A stretch of DNA of 6,954 nucleotides. It comes from CALARM01 sp964431735 (GTDB lineage Bacteria; Vulcanimicrobiota; SpSt-956; JAKJGF01). Position 1 is the stretch's first letter; every line of letters starts with the position of its first letter. The position numbers were made by a program, and so were the translations under genes. This document shows positions 1 through 5,969 of the stretch, piece by piece. The notes under the pieces are model-generated. The model was not told where the DNA came from. It made no database searches and worked only from the letters and a program-made list of their open reading frames with translations. The stretch lies in NCBI GenBank assembly GCA_964431735.1, contig CAYSLJ010000250.1:1-6954 (forward strand). Reading direction: 5' to 3'.

Positions 1-48
1 AGGATGATAACCGTTCTAACAATTTGCCAGGGTTATTTTCTTACAGTC
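1..48. repeat. Left copy of 48-bp perfect terminal inverted repeat
   Basis: Positions 1-48 are the exact reverse complement of 6906-6953, and identity stops abruptly at 49/6905. Reading from the interior outward, the shared sequence begins GACTGTAAGAAAATAACC and runs off the window edge. Two inward-facing copies of the same end, with unrelated sequence just inside, are what one expects of two inverted copies of an insertion sequence or other dispersed repeat flanking this segment. No transposase is visible, so the family cannot be named. It could also simply mark a contig broken at a repeat. Confidence 0.85.
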
Positions 49-298
49 CCTAATTGCTATTTTATTAAATGTAACATTGTCAAGTTAACTCTACATAATT
101 TTTATCTAAAACTTTTTTTACGACATTAAGAATAAAAATTCCTATATCTATAAATTAATTTACTTTTATTTAATTATAACAGAGAAAACATATAATAGCA
201 ATCTTTTTCAAACACAATCTATGACCTAAAATTGCGTTTAAAAATGACAGGTGATTTTACATACAAGGGAAAAAGAAATTTGTTATAGAATATTCAGA

Positions 299-372
299 GT
301 GAAAAGTGAAAGGTGAAAAGTGAATAAAATAAGACATTACCTGCCATTCACTATTCACTACTCACTATTCAC
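299..372. repeat. Palindromic heptamer repeat (GTGAAWA x4 / TATTCAC x4)
   Basis: Four head-to-tail heptamers of the type GTGAAAA fill 299-326. After an 18-nt spacer, four heptamers in the opposite orientation (CATTCAC, TATTCAC, TACTCAC, TATTCAC) fill 345-372. The two 28-nt arms match at about 22 positions, so the whole can fold as a long hairpin. Such short tandem heptanucleotide repeats are known as dispersed intergenic repeats in several bacterial groups. Here the repeat lies inside the larger inverted repeat at 219-454, as if inserted into it or forming its core. Confidence 0.7.
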
Positions 373-374
373 TA

Positions 375-403
375 ATTACAGATTTATATGCATTAACTAT
401 AAT
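375..403 (+). promoter_or_regulatory. Candidate sigma-70-type promoter for the DPD-like gene
   Basis: A perfect TATAAT lies at 398-403 with ATTACA (four of six matches to TTGACA) at 375-380 and a 17-nt spacer. It would start transcription near 410 and give a leader of about 160 nt. It lies within the right half of the MITE-like repeat. In an AT-rich genome such matches arise by chance, so this is only the best candidate seen. Confidence 0.35.
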
Positions 404-515
404 TTTCAGTAAAGGTGAATTTACCTGTCGTAAAAAAACGCAATCCTATGACCTTTATTTTTTACAGAGGACTATTAACATAGATGGAGAAATATATCAT
501 TAAAATTTTACATGA

Positions 516-550
516 TAGTTGACAGCATAATCGCGTGATGCAGTTAACTA
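516..550 (+). promoter_or_regulatory. Stem-loop immediately upstream of the ribosome binding site
   Basis: The arms 516-528 (TAGTTGACAGCAT) and 538-550 (ATGCAGTTAACTA) pair at 12 of 13 positions, counting one G-U pair and with one A-A mismatch, around a 9-nt loop. The stem ends 10 nt before the Shine-Dalgarno sequence at 561. It could be an operator palindrome, an mRNA-stabilising 5' hairpin or a translational control element. A TTGACA at 519-524 is part of the left arm, but no good -10 hexamer sits at the right distance from it. Confidence 0.4.
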
Positions 551-560
551 CATATAATCT

Positions 561-565
561 GGAGG
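561..565 (+). promoter_or_regulatory. Ribosome binding site of the DPD-like gene
   Basis: GGAGG, preceded by T, stands 6 nt before the ATG at 572. This fixes the start of the long reading frame. Confidence 0.85.
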
Positions 566-571
566 TTTCTT

Positions 572-3058
572 ATGGTAAAACAAGAAAGATTATTCCTTAC
601 TGACGCACAGTTGAAATCAGAATTAGAACGTTGTGAATACTGTGAAGAAAAACCATGCAGAACTGCATGTCCTGCAAACTGTTCTCCTGCTGAATTCATC
701 ATGGCAGCTAAAGTCGGCAATAAATTTGACATAAAAAGAGCTGCAGCAGAAATACTGACAAACAATCCACTCGGCGGAATATGTGGTCTTGTATGTCCTG
801 ACAGACACTGTAAAAGTGGCTGTGTCCATGCAGGTATTCATAGACCTATTAATATTCCGGCCATACAGGCATCTATCATTCAGAGAGCAAAAGAATCCGG
901 TATAATGCCTGAATTTAACAGAGCAACAAAAAATGGTAAAAAAGTTGCCGTCATAGGATCAGGTCCTGCAGGACTCGGAGCTGCTGCAATGCTTGCCGGT
1001 AAAGGTTACAGTGTTACCATGTTCGATAAGGAAAATAAAGCAGGAGGAGCATGTCAGTGGATTCCTGATCACAGACTTCCGAAAGATGTTCTTCAAAGTG
1101 ATATTGATTTTGTGGTATCTCTCGGTTCTATAGAACTGAAACTTAATTCCGATATTACAGACTATGAAGCATTATTGAAGGAATATGACGCAGTTCTTGT
1201 CACAATCGGTCTTCCTGTACCGATAAAACTCGGAATAGCCGGTGAAGAAATAGCAGTAGGAGGAACTGATTATCTGAAAAATCCCGGTGCCTATGAAATG
1301 AAAGGCACTGTTGCCGTAATAGGCGGCGGAGCTACTGCAACAGACTGTGCTGTAACAGCAAAACTCAGGGGAGCAGAAAAAGTTGAAATGTTTTCACTGG
1401 AAAAAATAAGTGAAATGCCCCTTGACCCGAAAGAAAGAGAAGAATTACTTGAATATGGTATTGAAATAAATGGCCGTGTAAGGCTTACTTCCATAAAAGT
1501 CAACGGAAAAATTCAATCAGTTGAAACAATAAAAGTAACCCTTCCTGCCGATGTTAAATTTAACCTTAAAGATATAAAAGACCTTCCCGGAACGGAACAG
1601 GTAAGGAAAGATATAGATCATATCATAGTAGCTATCGGCAACAGATCAGGACTCAAACGGTTGGAAAAAGCTGGTATCTTCTACGGAGGAGATTGTGAAT
1701 GCGGCCCCACTACCGTAGTAGAAGCAGTCGCAGCAGGGAAAAATGCTGCCCTTGCAATTGATGCCTTTATATCAGGAAAAGAAAAACCTGTCTTTGAGAA
1801 AAAGACCAAAAGCAACGAGCCAGTACCCGGGTACAGCTGGCTTCCCGTATCACTGGAAACAGATTTCTTCGGCAGAAAAATCAATTCTCCATTCCTTCTT
1901 TCTGCAGCACCTCCTTCCGATGGTTATGAGCAGATGAAAAAAGCCTATCAGGCAGGATGGGCAGGTGGAGTAATGAAAACAGCCTTTGACGGCGTGCCAA
2001 TTCATATACCTGGTGAATATATGCATGTATTTGACAGATACACCTATGGTAACTGTGATAATGTATCAGGCCATACTCTCACCAGGGTATGTGAGGAAGT
2101 AAAGAAACTGGTAAAAGAATTCCCTGACAGACTTACAATCGCCTCTACAGGAGGCCCTGTCACAGGTAATGATGAAGCAGATAAAAAAGGATGGCAGAGC
2201 AACACAAAGAAACTGGAAGAAGCAGGAGTTATGGCGATAGAATACAGTCTGTCATGCCCCCAGGGAGGAGACGGCACAGAAGGTGATATAGTGTCTCAGA
2301 ACCCGGCATTAACAGCAAAAATCATAGACTGGGTTATGGAAGTAAGTAATCCCGATATACCGAAACTCTTCAAACTTACCGGTGCCGTAACATCTGTTGC
2401 TCTTATAGTAAAAGCAATAAAGAAGGTTTTTGAAAAATATCCGAATAAAAAAGCAGGTATAACCCTTGCAAACACCTTCCCTGCCCTGAATTTCAGAAAA
2501 GGTGAGAAAAAAGAATGGGACGAAGGTATTATAGTCGGTATGAGCGGCAACGGTGTTACCCCCATAAGTTATCTCACCCTGGCCAATGTATGCAATCTCG
2601 GAGTTACAGTATCAGGTAACGGAGGCCCCATGACCTATAAAGCAGCAGCAGATTTCCTTGCCCTGGGAGCAAAAACAGTTCAGTTCTGTACAGTAGTAAC
2701 CAAACATGGTTACGGTGTTATTGATGAACTGAAACAGGGTATCAGTCATTTAATGGCGGAAAGAGGCATAAAATCTATTGCAGAGCTTACAGGTATAGCA
2801 GCCCCCCATCCTGTAAGAGACTTTATGGCCCTCACGCCTGTAAAGAAGATTTCTACTGTAGATAAAGAGCTCTGTCTCAGCTGCGGCAACTGTACCAGAT
2901 GTCCCTATCTTGCCATCACACTCGATGAGGAAAAACATCCGAAAACAGATCCGGAAAAATGTATCGGTTGCAGCATATGTGTTCAGAAGTGTTTCTCAGG
3001 TGCTCTTTCTATGAGAGAACGTACTGCTGAAGAAGCAGCAGCATTAAAAGAAGATTAA
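572..3058 (+). CDS. Dihydropyrimidine dehydrogenase-like (PreT-PreA fused) Fe-S flavoprotein oxidoreductase
   Basis: This is an 828-residue cytoplasmic multi-cofactor reductase with the domain order of dihydropyrimidine dehydrogenase (DPD), shorter than mammalian DPD (about 1025). Residues 15-115 form the N-terminal 4Fe-4S domain: Cys21, 24, 29, 33 and Cys71, 75, 80, 84, with PINI..Q ending at Gln99, matching the unusual Gln ligand of DPD. An FAD site lies at 124-141 (GSGPAG) and an NAD(P)H site at 247-260 (GGGATATDCA). Residues 420-755 are the FMN-binding dihydroorotate-dehydrogenase-like barrel with Lys469, Cys562 (LSCP, the likely proton donor), Lys601 (KLT) and Asn634-Thr635. Residues 768-808 hold two ferredoxin-type clusters. 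Electrons would run NAD(P)H to FAD, Fe-S, FMN and substrate. The DPD residue Asn668 appears replaced by Ser559, and the loop holding Asn609 is remodelled (525-533), so the substrate is probably not uracil or thymine. With xdh genes opposite, a purine-derived ring is the best guess. The family is sure; the substrate is open. Confidence 0.9.
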   Translation: MVKQERLFLTDAQLKSELERCEYCEEKPCRTACPANCSPAEFIMAAKVGNKFDIKRAAAEILTNNPLGGICGLVCPDRHCKSGCVHAGIHRPINIPAIQASIIQRAKESGIMPEFNRATKNGKKVAVIGSGPAGLGAAAMLAGKGYSVTMFDKENKAGGACQWIPDHRLPKDVLQSDIDFVVSLGSIELKLNSDITDYEALLKEYDAVLVTIGLPVPIKLGIAGEEIAVGGTDYLKNPGAYEMKGTVAVIGGGATATDCAVTAKLRGAEKVEMFSLEKISEMPLDPKEREELLEYGIEINGRVRLTSIKVNGKIQSVETIKVTLPADVKFNLKDIKDLPGTEQVRKDIDHIIVAIGNRSGLKRLEKAGIFYGGDCECGPTTVVEAVAAGKNAALAIDAFISGKEKPVFEKKTKSNEPVPGYSWLPVSLETDFFGRKINSPFLLSAAPPSDGYEQMKKAYQAGWAGGVMKTAFDGVPIHIPGEYMHVFDRYTYGNCDNVSGHTLTRVCEEVKKLVKEFPDRLTIASTGGPVTGNDEADKKGWQSNTKKLEEAGVMAIEYSLSCPQGGDGTEGDIVSQNPALTAKIIDWVMEVSNPDIPKLFKLTGAVTSVALIVKAIKKVFEKYPNKKAGITLANTFPALNFRKGEKKEWDEGIIVGMSGNGVTPISYLTLANVCNLGVTVSGNGGPMTYKAAADFLALGAKTVQFCTVVTKHGYGVIDELKQGISHLMAERGIKSIAELTGIAAPHPVRDFMALTPVKKISTVDKELCLSCGNCTRCPYLAITLDEEKHPKTDPEKCIGCSICVQKCFSGALSMRERTAEEAAALKED

Positions 3059-3060
3059 TT

Positions 3061-3107
3061 TTAAATAAAAAAAATCGGACTTATTAAGTCCGATTTTTTT
3101 TATTTAA
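3061..3107. terminator. Bidirectional rho-independent terminator (perfect 47-bp palindrome)
   Basis: The sequence is a perfect palindrome centred on 3084. Its core CGGACTTA/TAAGTCCG is bordered by A8 on one side and T8 on the other, so each strand makes a hairpin followed by a U tract. It begins 2 nt after the stop codon of the DPD-like gene and lies about 80 nt past the stop of xdhA on the other strand. It can therefore end both convergent transcripts. Confidence 0.93.
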
Positions 3108-3125
3108 TGATTAATTCATCTCCAC

Positions 3126-3148
3126 CTGATTGCTTCGTTTTACTACGC
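3126..3148. repeat. Possible degenerate GATTGCTTCG-type intergenic palindrome
   Basis: The stretch reads TGATTGCTTCG, a short spacer, then TACGCAAT, with ATTGC/GCAAT pairing at the ends and a poorly paired middle. It resembles the dispersed GATTGCTTCG...CGCAAT palindromes seen between genes in many bacteria. It lies in the 127-bp gap between the convergent genes. The evidence is only resemblance. Confidence 0.25.
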
Positions 3149-3185
3149 AATATAGATAGAGAATTCTGAGTTCTTTTCGTTAAAG

Positions 3186-5501
3186 CTAAATTTTTCCGAG
3201 ACCTTTCAGTATTTTCTCCGGCGTGAAAGGACTCTCTCTGAACCTTACGCCGATGGCATTATAAATAGCATTTGATATGGCAGGCAGTGCTCCGCATATG
3301 CCTATTTCCCCCACACTTTTTGCTCCGAAGGGTCCGGAAGGTTCAAAGGTAGGAACAAGTATGGGAACTATTTCAGGAAGATCTGCCATTGTAAATATTT
3401 TATATTCCCCGAAATTTGCATTTAACATCTTTCCGGTACTGGCAAATTTATACTCCTCCGTAAGAGCAAAACTTATGGCGTTAAGGACAGCACCTTCTAT
3501 CTGACCTGTTGCAAGTTTCGGATTTATGGCAGTCCCGCAGTCTACTGTAGCAACATATTTTACAACTCTTACAAAACCTGTTTCTATATCTACTTCAACC
3601 TCTACAAAATGAGCAGCAAAGGGATTGGGAGATTGTTCTGTAGTATTGGAACCGGTAAAGGCAATCTGAAATTGATCTTTAAGATAAAGAGAGTGGACTG
3701 CTATCTCTTTATAAGTCACTTCTTTCTTCTCTTTTTTCCACACCACTTTTTTATTTTCACATAGAAGGTCTTCCACTGGAGCCGCCAGGAATTTTGCCGC
3801 CACTTCAAGGATCTGCTTTTTTATTCCTTCTGCAGTTTTCCTGACTGCTCCTCCTGATACATAGGTAGTGCTACATGCATAAGCACCGACATCAAAAGGA
3901 GTCATATCAGTATCGGAAGAGTATACTATAATATCTTCCGGGTCTGTAGACAGCACTTCTGCAGCAATCTGTGCCATGATTGTATCGCTTCCCGTACCTA
4001 TATCTGTGGCTCCCAGTAAAAGATTAAAGGAACCGTCATCATTTATTTTCATATTGGCACTGGCCATATCTACCCCCGGTATGCCTGAACCCTGAAGGAG
4101 ACATGCCATGCCGACTCCTCTTTTAAGATAGGGCTTATCAGTATCATGGGCCTTTCTCTTTTCATGCCAGTTAATCTCTTTTGCTCCGATTTCTATACAT
4201 TTTTCCAGACCCGGTGTTTCTATATACTGATCAAAGCCTTCAGTACCTTCCCCGAGAGCTTTAAAGACCGGCGAAGTTTCTCCCATTTTTATATGATTTT
4301 TCTTTCGAAATTCCAATGGATCCATACCTGTTTTTTCTGCCATTTCATCTATCTGAACTTCAAGAGAAAAAATTGTCTGAGGAACTCCGTAACCTCTATA
4401 GGCTCCAGAGATTGGATTATTGGTGTAAACTGCTTTACCTTCAAAATTAATATTGTCACATTTATATAGAGGTAGAGCCTTGTTAGCACCATTACAGAGG
4501 ACTGTAAGAGCATGCCCTCCGTAAGCTCCCGTATCATTTATTACATGGAGATCTATAGCAGTAATTGTCCCGTCTTTTTTAACACCGGTTTTCAGACTAT
4601 TATACTGGGGATGTCTGGACATAGAACAGGCAAAGACTTCTTCTCTTGTAAAGGTTAATTTTACAGGTTTTCCTGTTTTCAAAGTAAGAGCAGCACAGAT
4701 TCTCTCAAGCAAAACCTCCTGTTTACTGCCAAAGCCTCCGCCGATCCTGGGTTTTATAACCCTTATATTTTTCACCGGTATATTTAGAGCAAATGAAACG
4801 ATTCTTCTTACATGAAAAGGAACCTGGGTAGATGTCCTTATAACAAGCCTTCCTCTTTCATCAAAATAAGTAATCGTGCTGTGAGGTTCTATAGCACAGT
4901 GCTGTGCTCTGTGAGAATGACAGGTTCCTTCAAGGATAAAATCTGCTTCTTTAAATCCTTTTTCTATATCTCCTATCTTTATATCTACAGAGGATGCAAT
5001 ATTACGGTCAGGTTTATATTCTACAGGTATCGGGATATGTGCTTCCTGCTCGTCATGTATGACAGGAGCCCCCTCTTTTAAAGCTTCTCTCGGGTCAAAA
5101 ACAGAAGGCAATATTTCATAGTCAACTTTTATCAGAGAAAGTGCTTTTTCAGCGATCTCCGGGCTTTCTGCCGCCACTGCCGCAACCATGTCTCCAACAT
5201 AACGAACCTTTTTATCCAGAACAAATGTATCATAAGGAGACGGTTCAGGATACCCCTGTCCCGCTGTGGCATGAATATTTCTGGTCATGTCTTTCCAGGT
5301 AAGCGCTGCTTTTACGCCGGAAAGATTTTTTGCTTCAGTTGTATCAATGTCTTTTATCAGTGCATGACTGTGAGGACTTCGTAATATTTTCCCGTACAGC
5401 ATACCGAACATAAAAAAATCATCGGTAAATTCCGTCACTCCTGTAGCATGATATATACCGTCTATTTTATTTATACTTTTTCCTACTACTTTTGTCTCCA
5501 T
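3186..5501 (-). CDS. xdhA: Xanthine dehydrogenase-type molybdenum hydroxylase, molybdopterin-binding subunit
   Basis: This 771-residue subunit, close to the usual 750-790 for separate large subunits, binds the molybdopterin-cytosine-dinucleotide cofactor and hydroxylates the heterocycle. An aldehyde oxidase/xanthine dehydrogenase hammerhead domain fills roughly 15-140, followed by the Mo-binding domains. Visible motifs are STQVPFHVRR (223-233, with Gln226 where xanthine dehydrogenase has its Mo-contacting Gln), GGGFGSKQ (254-261), AYRGYGVPQ (367-375) and KSVGEIG (728-734). Mapped from memory onto bovine xanthine oxidase, Glu288, Arg369 and Glu732 match Glu802, Arg880 and catalytic Glu1261. 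This supports a purine substrate and argues against CO dehydrogenase, which has a CSFR loop. No signal peptide is seen, so it is cytoplasmic. The ATG directly follows the xdhC stop, with AGAGGTGAT (5508-5516) as ribosome binding site inside the last xdhC codons. Related N-heterocycle hydroxylases cannot be excluded. Confidence 0.92.
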   Translation of the reverse strand: METKVVGKSINKIDGIYHATGVTEFTDDFFMFGMLYGKILRSPHSHALIKDIDTTEAKNLSGVKAALTWKDMTRNIHATAGQGYPEPSPYDTFVLDKKVRYVGDMVAAVAAESPEIAEKALSLIKVDYEILPSVFDPREALKEGAPVIHDEQEAHIPIPVEYKPDRNIASSVDIKIGDIEKGFKEADFILEGTCHSHRAQHCAIEPHSTITYFDERGRLVIRTSTQVPFHVRRIVSFALNIPVKNIRVIKPRIGGGFGSKQEVLLERICAALTLKTGKPVKLTFTREEVFACSMSRHPQYNSLKTGVKKDGTITAIDLHVINDTGAYGGHALTVLCNGANKALPLYKCDNINFEGKAVYTNNPISGAYRGYGVPQTIFSLEVQIDEMAEKTGMDPLEFRKKNHIKMGETSPVFKALGEGTEGFDQYIETPGLEKCIEIGAKEINWHEKRKAHDTDKPYLKRGVGMACLLQGSGIPGVDMASANMKINDDGSFNLLLGATDIGTGSDTIMAQIAAEVLSTDPEDIIVYSSDTDMTPFDVGAYACSTTYVSGGAVRKTAEGIKKQILEVAAKFLAAPVEDLLCENKKVVWKKEKKEVTYKEIAVHSLYLKDQFQIAFTGSNTTEQSPNPFAAHFVEVEVDIETGFVRVVKYVATVDCGTAINPKLATGQIEGAVLNAISFALTEEYKFASTGKMLNANFGEYKIFTMADLPEIVPILVPTFEPSGPFGAKSVGEIGICGALPAISNAIYNAIGVRFRESPFTPEKILKGLGKI

Positions 5502-5969
5502 CTATTTATCACCTCTGATTTCCAGGGAAGCTTTTTTTATGGCCCTTATCTGTGCATTATAACCGGTACATCTGCATAAATGGCCGTCCATCGCTTCTTT
5601 TATATTTTCTATTGAAGGATCAGGGTTCCGGTTCAGAAGGGCTTTTGCAGAAGTAATCTTTCCCGGTATACAAAATCCGCACTGAACCCCGCCTTCTTCT
5701 ACAAAATATTTCTGGAGAGCATGGGGGGTATCATGGGTTCCTATACCTTTAACTGTCGTTATTTCTCTCCCCTCTGCAAGCCCTGCAAGTTTGATACAGG
5801 AAACGTTGGGTTCTCCGTCAACCAGAACGGTGCATGAGCCGCAATCACCTGTATTACAGCCTTTTTTTACTTCATAATAACCTTCTCTTCTTAAAACATC
5901 TAACAGACTATCAGAAGGATTTATATTGAATTCCTTTTTTTCTTTGTTTACAGTAATGTTTAATTTCAT
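5502..5969 (-). CDS. xdhC: Xanthine dehydrogenase-type 2Fe-2S subunit
   Basis: This 155-residue electron-transfer subunit carries two [2Fe-2S] clusters between the molybdenum centre and FAD. The N-terminal plant-ferredoxin-type cluster uses Cys38, Cys43, Cys46 (CNTGDCGSC) and Cys58. The C-terminal helical domain carries QCGFCIPG (96-103, Cys97 and Cys100) and LCRCTGY (131-137, Cys132 and Cys134). All eight ligands are present and the length is typical. I chose the ATG at 5969 because it overlaps the xdhB stop as ATGA, a usual sign of translational coupling, and because homologues begin MK-(I/L)-N. An in-frame TTG at 5978 would add three residues but lies only 3 nt from the GGGAGG at 5982-5987. 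That site is 12 nt from the ATG, longer than ideal. The name follows the E. coli scheme, in which XdhC is the Fe-S subunit. Confidence 0.93.
   Translation of the reverse strand: MKLNITVNKEKKEFNINPSDSLLDVLRREGYYEVKKGCNTGDCGSCTVLVDGEPNVSCIKLAGLAEGREITTVKGIGTHDTPHALQKYFVEEGGVQCGFCIPGKITSAKALLNRNPDPSIENIKEAMDGHLCRCTGYNAQIRAIKKASLEIRGDK

Larger units (their letters stand above)
219..454. repeat. MITE-like inverted repeat with flanking 9-bp direct repeats
   Basis: The arms 231-252 and 423-444 are inverted copies: ATTGCGTTT at 231-239 pairs with AAACGCAAT at 436-444, and GACAGGT at 246-252 pairs with ACCTGTC at 423-429, with equal 6-nt gaps. Weaker pairing continues inward to 260/415. Just outside the arms is a perfect direct repeat, CTATGACCT, at 219-227 and 446-454, the arrangement left by a transposition target duplication. 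The element would be about 215 bp, non-coding and non-autonomous. The boundaries are not fully clean (3 nt on the left and 1 nt on the right lie between arm and direct repeat). It could instead be a structured operator or leader region. Confidence 0.4.
49..571. other. Long gene-free leader region upstream of the DPD-like gene
   Basis: No credible coding sequence is present in this 523-bp, very AT-rich stretch. Positions 49-210 show no clear feature beyond A/T runs, a weak TTGTCA/TTTATC promoter-like pair at 78-106, and a 13-bp word at 113-125 that recurs inverted at 426-438. Positions 219-454 carry the nested inverted-repeat structure listed separately, and 516-550 carries a stem-loop. I could not match any of it to a riboswitch consensus I know. 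Confidence 0.6.

Noticed and set aside
299..372. CRISPR array
   Set aside because: The units are 7 nt long with no spacers, and the two blocks are in opposite orientation.
484..522. 12-codon leader peptide (MEKYIIKILHDS)
   Set aside because: The nearest purine-rich site (AGAGG, 466-470) is 13 nt from the ATG, and the peptide has no regulatory codon run.
553..558. TATAAT as a -10 box close to the DPD-like gene
   Set aside because: Transcription would start near 565, inside the ribosome binding site, and no -35 lies 16-18 nt upstream.
404..571. Purine, xanthine or molybdenum-cofactor riboswitch in the leader
   Set aside because: Attractive by context, but I could not find the conserved cores I know, such as the purine aptamer loops. 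A covariance-model search would decide.
572..3058. Glutamate synthase small subunit or PreT alone
   Set aside because: The N-terminal half fits that superfamily, but the frame continues through an FMN barrel and two C-terminal 4Fe-4S motifs without interruption.
4146..4469. 107-residue open frame on the plus strand
   Set aside because: It lies fully antisense to well-supported xdhA codons and shows no domain; it is a shadow of the real frame.
3186..5501. CO dehydrogenase or 4-hydroxybenzoyl-CoA reductase large subunit
   Set aside because: The active-site loop is AYRGYG, not the CO dehydrogenase CSFR loop, and the FAD subunit lacks the extra Fe-S insertion of the benzoyl-CoA-type reductase.
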